Origin: Sphingomonas tagetis
GTDB lineage: Bacteria; Pseudomonadota; Alphaproteobacteria; Sphingomonadales; Sphingomonadaceae
Assembly (NCBI RefSeq): GCF_024211275.1
Contig: NZ_JAMLDX010000018.1
Coordinates: 24,121-88,120 of the forward strand
DNA: 64,000 nucleotides
Direction of reading: 5' to 3'
Made by a program: the position numbers and the translations under genes
Notes under the pieces: generated by a model
Told to the model about the DNA's origin: nothing
Database searches by the model: none
The model's input: only the letters and a program-made list of their open reading frames with translations
In this document: positions 58,510 to 64,000 of the stretch, in pieces
Layout of the letters: each line of letters begins with the position of its first letter
Position numbering within the stretch: position 1 is the stretch's first letter

Positions 58510-58811
58510 TTGGCCTGACCCATTACCTCGTCGTCAGCGCGATCCTGTTCACGATGGGGGTGCTCGGCATCTTCCTCAACCGCAAGAACCTGATCATCAT
58601 CCTGATGGCGATCGAGCTGATCCTGCTGTCGGTGAACCTCAACCTGGTGGCGTTCAGCGCCGCGCTCAATGATCTGGTCGGCCAGATCTTCGCGATGTTC
58701 GTGCTGACCGTCGCGGCGGGCGAGGCGGCGATCGGGCTTGCCATTCTTGTCATCTACTTCCGCGGCCGCGGCACGATCTCGGTCGATGACGTCAATCGGA
58801 TGAAGGGCTGA
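58506..58811 (+). CDS. nuoK: NADH-quinone oxidoreductase subunit K
   Basis: A 101-residue three-helix subunit. GVLGIFLNRKNLIIILMAIELILLSVNLNLV and TVAAGEAAIGLAILVIYFRGRGTISVDDVNRMKG include the two buried glutamates for proton transfer. GTG start overlapping nuoJ. Confidence 0.96.
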   Translation: MIGLTHYLVVSAILFTMGVLGIFLNRKNLIIILMAIELILLSVNLNLVAFSAALNDLVGQIFAMFVLTVAAGEAAIGLAILVIYFRGRGTISVDDVNRMKG

Positions 58812-60916
58812 TGTCAGCGATCCATTTCATCGTTTTCCTGCCGCTGCTCGCGGCAGTGGTCGCCGGTTTCAGCAATCGCGCGTTCGGCACGGTCTTTCCC
58901 AAGGCCGTGACCACCGGCGCGTTGTTCATCGCTGCGGCGCTGAGCTGGAAGATCTTCCTTGGCTTCCTGCTGTATCCGGTGCCGGCGGACGCTGTGGCCT
59001 ACGGCGCCGATGCCCTCCCGGGCGGCGCGTATGTCGCGCAGGTGTTCACCTGGATGCGTTCGGGCGATCTTGACGTCAGCTGGGGCCTGCGGGTCGACAG
59101 CCTAACCGCGGTGATGCTCGTAGTGGTGACGAGCGTCTCGAGCCTCGTCCATCTGTATAGCTGGGGCTATATGGACGAGGATCCGGACCAGCCGCGCTTC
59201 TTCGCCTATCTCTCGCTGTTCACCTTCGCGATGCTGATGCTGGTGACCGCCGACAACCTGCTGCAGATGTTCTTCGGCTGGGAAGGCGTGGGTCTCGCCA
59301 GCTATCTGCTGATCGGTTTCTGGTTCAAGAAGCCATCGGCCAACGCCGCAGCGATCAAAGCGTTCGTGGTCAACCGCGTCGGCGATCTCGGTTTCATGCT
59401 CGGCATCTTCGGCGTGTTCCTGGTGTTCGGGACGATCTCGATCCCCGAGATTCTCGAAGCCGCGCCGGGCTATGCCGGCAGCACGATCGGATTCCTGGGC
59501 TATCGCCTCGACACGCTGACGATCCTCTGCCTGCTGCTTTTCATCGGCGCGATGGGCAAGTCGGCGCAGCTTGGCCTGCACACCTGGTTGCCCGACGCGA
59601 TGGAAGGCCCGACCCCGGTGTCGGCGCTGATTCACGCCGCGACGATGGTGACTGCGGGCGTGTTCATGGTGTGCCGCCTGTCGCCTTTGTTCGAGCAGGC
59701 GCCGGTCGCACTGGGCTTCGTCACCTTCATCGGCGCCGCGACCTGCCTGTTCGCAGCGACGGTCGGCACGACGCAGACCGACATCAAGCGCGTGATCGCC
59801 TATTCGACCTGTTCGCAGCTCGGCTACATGTTCTTCGCCGCGGGCGTCGGCATGTACGGCGCGGCGATGTTCCATCTGTTCACCCACGCCTTCTTCAAGG
59901 CGCTGCTGTTCCTCGGCGCGGGCTCGGTGATCCATGCGATGCACCATGAGCAGGACATGCGTTACTATGGCGGGCTGCGGAAGCACATCCCAGTCACCTT
60001 CTGGACGATGCTGGCGGGCACGCTCGCGATCACCGGCGTCGGCATCTACTGGCTGCATGCCGGGTTCGCGGGCTTCCATTCGAAGGACGCGATCCTCGAA
60101 GCGGCCTATGCGGCGGGCGGGGGCGGGCAGGGCGCGTTCTGGGTCGGCGTATTCGCAGCCCTGCTGACCAGCTTCTATTCCTGGCGCCTGATGTTCCTGA
60201 CTTTCTGGGGCAAGCCGCGCTGGACCCAGTCCGAGCATATCCAGCACGCGCTGCATCATCCGCACGAACATGACGAGCCGAGCCATGAGGATGCGGGCCA
60301 TGGCGCACATGACGATCACGCGCATGCGCACGCCGATCATGGCGACGGCACCGGCGGCTATCATCCGCATGAAAGCCCGCTGCCGATGCTGATCCCGCTG
60401 CTGGTCCTGAGCATCGGCGCGGTGTTCGCCGGGTTCGCGTTCAACAAGTTCTTTATCCAGCCCGAGGCCGGCGAGATCTTCTGGAAGGGCGCCGTCGCGT
60501 TCGACGAACATCTTGCCCATGCGATGCACGAAGTGCCGCTCTCGGTGAAGCTGTCGGCGACGATCGTGATGCTGCTCGGCCTGTTCGGTGCGTGGGTGGC
60601 GTACATCAAGTCGCCGACCATCCCCGCGCGCTTCACCGCGACGTTCGAGCTGCTCTACAAGTTCCTGCTCAACAAATGGTATTTCGACGAGCTGTACCAT
60701 GTGCTGTTCGTGAAGCCCGCCTTCTGGTTCGGCCGCATCTTCTGGAAGAAGGGCGACGAGGGAACGATCGACCGGTTCGGGCCGAACGGCTCGGCGGCGG
60801 CGGTCAAGTTCGCGGGCGTGTGGAGCGCGAGGCTCCAGTCGGGATATGTCTATAGCTATGCGTTCGTCATGCTGATCGGCCTGACTGCAGCCGTTACCTG
60901 GGTGATCGCGCGATGA
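58811..60916 (+). CDS. nuoL: NADH-quinone oxidoreductase subunit L with histidine-rich loop
   Basis: A 701-residue antiporter-like subunit with the long lateral helix at the C-terminus. Conserved parts include FFGWEGVGLASYLLIGFW, GAMGKSAQLGLHTWLPDAMEGPTPVSALIHAATMVTAGVFM and SQLGYMFFAAGVGMYGAAMFHLFTHAFFKALLFLGAGSVIH. A soluble loop at about 476-522 holds some 15 histidines plus Asp/Glu (for example DDHAHAHADHGDG), a possible metal-binding segment. Overlaps nuoK and nuoM. Confidence 0.97.
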   Translation: MSAIHFIVFLPLLAAVVAGFSNRAFGTVFPKAVTTGALFIAAALSWKIFLGFLLYPVPADAVAYGADALPGGAYVAQVFTWMRSGDLDVSWGLRVDSLTAVMLVVVTSVSSLVHLYSWGYMDEDPDQPRFFAYLSLFTFAMLMLVTADNLLQMFFGWEGVGLASYLLIGFWFKKPSANAAAIKAFVVNRVGDLGFMLGIFGVFLVFGTISIPEILEAAPGYAGSTIGFLGYRLDTLTILCLLLFIGAMGKSAQLGLHTWLPDAMEGPTPVSALIHAATMVTAGVFMVCRLSPLFEQAPVALGFVTFIGAATCLFAATVGTTQTDIKRVIAYSTCSQLGYMFFAAGVGMYGAAMFHLFTHAFFKALLFLGAGSVIHAMHHEQDMRYYGGLRKHIPVTFWTMLAGTLAITGVGIYWLHAGFAGFHSKDAILEAAYAAGGGGQGAFWVGVFAALLTSFYSWRLMFLTFWGKPRWTQSEHIQHALHHPHEHDEPSHEDAGHGAHDDHAHAHADHGDGTGGYHPHESPLPMLIPLLVLSIGAVFAGFAFNKFFIQPEAGEIFWKGAVAFDEHLAHAMHEVPLSVKLSATIVMLLGLFGAWVAYIKSPTIPARFTATFELLYKFLLNKWYFDELYHVLFVKPAFWFGRIFWKKGDEGTIDRFGPNGSAAAVKFAGVWSARLQSGYVYSYAFVMLIGLTAAVTWVIAR

Positions 60917-62469
60917 GCGGCATTCTTTCCATCATGCTGATCGTGCCGCTCGCCGCGGCGGTAGCGTGCCTGTTCGTCGGCGCCAGTCAGGCGCGCTGGA
61001 TCGCGCTCGGCGCGACGCTGATCGACCTCGTCCTTGGCGGCGTGCTGTGGGCCAATTTCGAGATTGGCGGACCGCAATGGCAGTTCGTCGAGAACGTCCC
61101 GCTGTTCGGGCGCTTCGCCTGGGCGCTGGGCATCGACGGCTTCGCGCTGCTGCTGATCCTGCTCTCGGTCTTCCTGATGCCGATCTGCATCGGCGCGAGC
61201 TGGGAGGCGATCACCGAGCGCGTCCAGGAATATATGGCGGCGTTCCTGATCACCGAAGTGCTGATGATCGGCACGTTCGCGGCGCAGGACATCTTCCTGT
61301 TCTACGTCTTCTTCGAGGCCGGCCTGATCCCGATGTTCCTGATCATCGGCATCTGGGGCGGGGCGAACCGCATCTACGCGTCGTACAAGTTCTTCCTCTA
61401 CACGCTGCTCGGCTCGCTGCTGATGCTGATCGCGATGATGTATATGAGCATCACCGCGGGCACGACGTCGATCCCCGAGCTGATGGCCTATGACTTCCCG
61501 GCGCATGTCCAGACCTGGCTGTGGCTGGCCTTCTTCGCCAGCTTTGCGGTGAAGATGCCGATGTGGCCGGTCCATACCTGGCTGCCCGACGCGCACGTTC
61601 AGGCGCCGACCGCGGGGTCGGTGATCCTGGCGGGCGTGCTGCTGAAGCTCGGCGGCTATGGCTTCCTGCGCTTTTCGCTGCCGATGTTCCCCGAGGCGTC
61701 GGCGCAGCTGATCTGGCTGGTGTTCGGGCTGTCGTGCATCGCGGTGGTCGTGACCTCGCTGATCGCGCTGGTGCAGAACGACATGAAGAAGCTGATCGCC
61801 TATTCGTCGGTGGCGCACATGGCGATCGTGACGATCGGGCTGTTCACCTTCAACCGGCAGGGGATCGAGGGCGCGATGATGGTGATGCTGGGCCACGGCC
61901 TGGTGTCGGGCGCTTTGTTCCTGTGCGTGGGCGTGATCTACGATCGGCTGCACACGCGCGAGATCGACCGTTATGGCGGGCTCGCGATCAACATGCCCAA
62001 ATATGCCGTGCTGTTCATGCTGTTCACGATGGCGTCGGTCGGCCTGCCGGGGACGAGCAACTTCGTCGGTGAGTTCCTCGCGCTGATGGGCGCGTACAAG
62101 GTTTCGACCCTGACCACGCTGATCGCGACCACCGGCATCATTCTCGGCGCGGCGTACATGCTGTACCTCTACCGCCGCGTCGTGTTCGGCGAGCTGGTCA
62201 AGGACGACGTCAAGGCGATGCCGGACCTCAGCAAGCGCGAAATGGCGCTGCTCGCGCCGATCGCGGCGGCGGTGCTGTGGATGGGCGTGTACCCTGAGAG
62301 CTTCCTCGCGCCGATGCGCAACGACGTCGCGACGTTGCTCGCGCGGATCGAACGCGCGCGGCCGGCGGGTGACAGCCAGCCGACGCCGGGCAATCCGATC
62401 GCGGCGGCCAAGGCTGCCGAACCGAAGAAAGCCGAACATGCTGATGACGCTCAGGGGGCGGCGCACTGA
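60913..62469 (+). CDS. nuoM: NADH-quinone oxidoreductase subunit M
   Basis: A 518-residue proton-pumping subunit. YVFFEAGLIPMFLIIGIWGG with the key Glu, MPMWPVHTWLPDAHVQAPTAGSVILAGVLLKLGGYGFLRF, and KKLIAYSSVAHM are typical. A Lys/Ala-rich soluble tail ends the protein. ATGA overlap upstream, TGATG downstream. Confidence 0.96.
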   Translation: MSGILSIMLIVPLAAAVACLFVGASQARWIALGATLIDLVLGGVLWANFEIGGPQWQFVENVPLFGRFAWALGIDGFALLLILLSVFLMPICIGASWEAITERVQEYMAAFLITEVLMIGTFAAQDIFLFYVFFEAGLIPMFLIIGIWGGANRIYASYKFFLYTLLGSLLMLIAMMYMSITAGTTSIPELMAYDFPAHVQTWLWLAFFASFAVKMPMWPVHTWLPDAHVQAPTAGSVILAGVLLKLGGYGFLRFSLPMFPEASAQLIWLVFGLSCIAVVVTSLIALVQNDMKKLIAYSSVAHMAIVTIGLFTFNRQGIEGAMMVMLGHGLVSGALFLCVGVIYDRLHTREIDRYGGLAINMPKYAVLFMLFTMASVGLPGTSNFVGEFLALMGAYKVSTLTTLIATTGIILGAAYMLYLYRRVVFGELVKDDVKAMPDLSKREMALLAPIAAAVLWMGVYPESFLAPMRNDVATLLARIERARPAGDSQPTPGNPIAAAKAAEPKKAEHADDAQGAAH

Positions 62470-63923
62470 TGGATTACGCCGCTAACCTTTCGATGGTGCT
62501 GCCCGAGGTGGTGCTGAGCCTCGGCGGGCTGGTGCTGATGATGGTCGCCGCCTGGGGCGGTCAGGCCGTCTCGCGCGCGGTGAGCTGGGTGTCGGTCGCG
62601 GTGCTGCTCGGTGCGGGGATCGCGCTGTTCGGTCCGGCCTCGGCCGGCGGCACGGCGTTCGACCGGCTGTACAATGCCGACCTGTTCGCGGCCTTCGCCA
62701 AGGTGCTGATCTTCTTCGCCGCGGCGATCTCGATCATCATCGCGCCGCGCTTCTTCGCGCGGACGAGCGGCGAGGATCTGCGGCCCGAATATCCGATCCT
62801 GATCCTGTTCGCCGCGGCGGGCATGGGCATGATGGTCTCGGCGAACGACTTGCTGACGCTCTATGTCGGGCTCGAGCTTAACAGCCTCGCTTCCTATGTG
62901 CTGGCGAGCTTCATGCGCCGCGACGTGCGCTCGGCTGAGGCGGGGTTGAAGTATTTCATCCTCGGCTCGCTGGCGTCAGGCATCCTGCTCTACGGCATCA
63001 GCCTCGTTTACGGGTTCAGCGGCACGACGATCTTCGGCGACATCGCGACGGCCTATGCGGGCGCCGAGGGCTCGGCCAAGATCGGGCTGCTGTTCGGCCT
63101 GGTGTTCGTGTTCGCCGGTCTTGCGTTCAAGATGTCGGCGGTGCCGTTCCACATGTGGACCCCGGACGTTTACGAGGGCGCGCCGACGCCGGTGACGACC
63201 TTCTTTGCCAGCGCGCCCAAGGTCGCGGCGATGGCGCTGTCGGTGCGCGTCGCGATCGAGGCGATGGGGCCGGTGACCAGCGACTGGCGGCAGATCGTGA
63301 TCTTCGCCGCGCTCGCGTCGATCGTGCTCGGCGCGGTGGCGGCGATCGGGCAGCAGAACATCAAGCGGCTGCTCGCTTACTCGTCGATCAACAATGTCGG
63401 CTTTGCGCTGATCGGCCTCGCCGCCGGCACCGCCGAGGGAGTGGCGGGCGTGCTGACCTACCTCACCATCTATGTCGTGATGACGCTGGGCAGCTTCCTC
63501 GTCGTGCTGCAGATGCGCGATGCGAGTGGCCAGCCGGTCGAAAGCATCGCGAGCCTGTCCGGCCTTTCGCGCACGCGGCCGGCGCTGGCGGCGGCGCTGG
63601 CGATCTTCATGTTCAGCCTCGCGGGCATCCCGCCGCTGTTCGGCTTCTGGGCGAAGTTCGCGGTGTTCGAGGCGGCGGTGAAGGCCGATCTGTTCGCGCT
63701 CGCGGCGATCGGCATCGCGGCCTCGACGATCGGCGCCTTCTATTATCTCAAGATCGTCAAGACGATGTATTTCGACGCGCCCGCGCCGGCCTATGCGCCG
63801 GGCGACAGCCGCCTCGAAGGCGGGCTGATCGCCGCGGCGGCGCTGTTCGTCTCGCCGCTCGGCTATCTGCTGATCCCGGTGCTCGGCGCGTGGTCGCTGG
63901 CCGCCGCCCGGACACTTTTTTGA
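62469..63923 (+). CDS. nuoN: NADH-quinone oxidoreductase subunit N
   Basis: A 484-residue antiporter-like subunit. LYVGLELNSLASYVLASF, SAEAGLKYFILGSLASGILLYGISLVYG, AVPFHMWTPDVYEGAPTPVTTFFASAPKVAAM and NIKRLLAYSSINNVGFALIGLA are conserved. It is the last nuo gene; a palindromic repeat starts 12 bp past the stop. Confidence 0.96.
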   Translation: MDYAANLSMVLPEVVLSLGGLVLMMVAAWGGQAVSRAVSWVSVAVLLGAGIALFGPASAGGTAFDRLYNADLFAAFAKVLIFFAAAISIIIAPRFFARTSGEDLRPEYPILILFAAAGMGMMVSANDLLTLYVGLELNSLASYVLASFMRRDVRSAEAGLKYFILGSLASGILLYGISLVYGFSGTTIFGDIATAYAGAEGSAKIGLLFGLVFVFAGLAFKMSAVPFHMWTPDVYEGAPTPVTTFFASAPKVAAMALSVRVAIEAMGPVTSDWRQIVIFAALASIVLGAVAAIGQQNIKRLLAYSSINNVGFALIGLAAGTAEGVAGVLTYLTIYVVMTLGSFLVVLQMRDASGQPVESIASLSGLSRTRPALAAALAIFMFSLAGIPPLFGFWAKFAVFEAAVKADLFALAAIGIAASTIGAFYYLKIVKTMYFDAPAPAYAPGDSRLEGGLIAAAALFVSPLGYLLIPVLGAWSLAAARTLF

Positions 63924-63934
63924 CGAGGTCTGCG

Positions 63935-64000
63935 GCACCGGCCCGCTCCCCCACCCGGCCACCCACATCGTATCCTGAATGGGTGGCCGGGTGGGGGAGC
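63935..64000. repeat. Palindromic repeat family A, copy 2 (cut by window end)
   Basis: The left arm (63935-63965) matches 31 bases of the arm at 13400-13430. The right arm begins at 63980 after a 14-nt loop and runs to the window edge. 21 bp of perfect pairing are visible. It lies just after nuoN and may end the nuo transcript. Confidence 0.88.

Overview
The window is GC-rich chromosomal DNA from an alphaproteobacterium, most likely a sphingomonad (Sphingomonas or close relative). Signs of this are a CtrA response regulator with GANTC (CcrM-type) sites upstream, a large TonB-dependent receptor, a PhoK-like alkaline phosphatase, many GTG/TTG starts, four-base start/stop overlaps, and families of palindromic intergenic repeats. 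No phage, insertion sequence, rRNA or CRISPR array was seen. One tRNA (Gln, TTG) is present.

Layout. 0-7 kb: end of a secreted protein gene, clpA, a DUF1192 gene, a quinone oxidoreductase/GST pair, and an LpxH-like phosphoesterase with a glycosyltransferase. 7-14 kb: an RND efflux pair, tspO, ubiK, a YbjN gene, a hemerythrin gene and a MarR regulator. 14-19 kb: ilvE, tRNA-Gln, and a CitE-like lyase coupled to bioF-bioD-bioA. 19-21.4 kb: a soluble CBS-domain chemoreceptor and a LysR regulator. 21.5-27 kb: a five-gene distal valine-degradation operon. 27-31 kb: alkaline phosphatase, a DsbD-type reductase and a redoxin. 31-40 kb: the least explained part. It holds a circularly permuted ATP-grasp / alpha-E / transglutaminase-like operon, the N-degron leucyltransferase gene bpt, ilvA and an amidohydrolase, and is bracketed by two inverted composite intergenic elements. 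40-46.6 kb: a small accessory gene, ctrA, a TonB receptor, an L,D-transpeptidase/M23 pair and efp. 46.7-48.4 kb: an inositol-monophosphatase-type gene and a beta-propeller gene. 48.5-63.9 kb: a complete nuoA-N operon with four extra small genes between nuoD and nuoF.

How the parts may work together. ilvE, the mmsA operon and ilvA cover branched-chain amino acid metabolism. clpA and bpt belong to the bacterial N-degron pathway. The nuo operon makes respiratory complex I and may be iron-regulated, since a Fur-like palindrome lies just upstream.

Most novel observations. (1) Two intergenic elements at 31.36-31.81 kb and 39.19-39.67 kb face each other in inverted orientation. Each has an imperfect palindromic element, then an array of about 14-17 degenerate units with a strict 11-bp period starting GTCGC, then an identical 20-mer at identical spacing. 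(2) The ATP-grasp mRNA leader can fold into a three-way junction that pairs its own Shine-Dalgarno sequence. (3) The transglutaminase-like protein of that operon has Ser where the catalytic Cys is expected. (4) The intergenic region at 35.9-36.16 kb combines DnaA-box-like, GANTC and TTAAC motifs. All coordinates and motifs were read by eye; no alignment or folding program was run.
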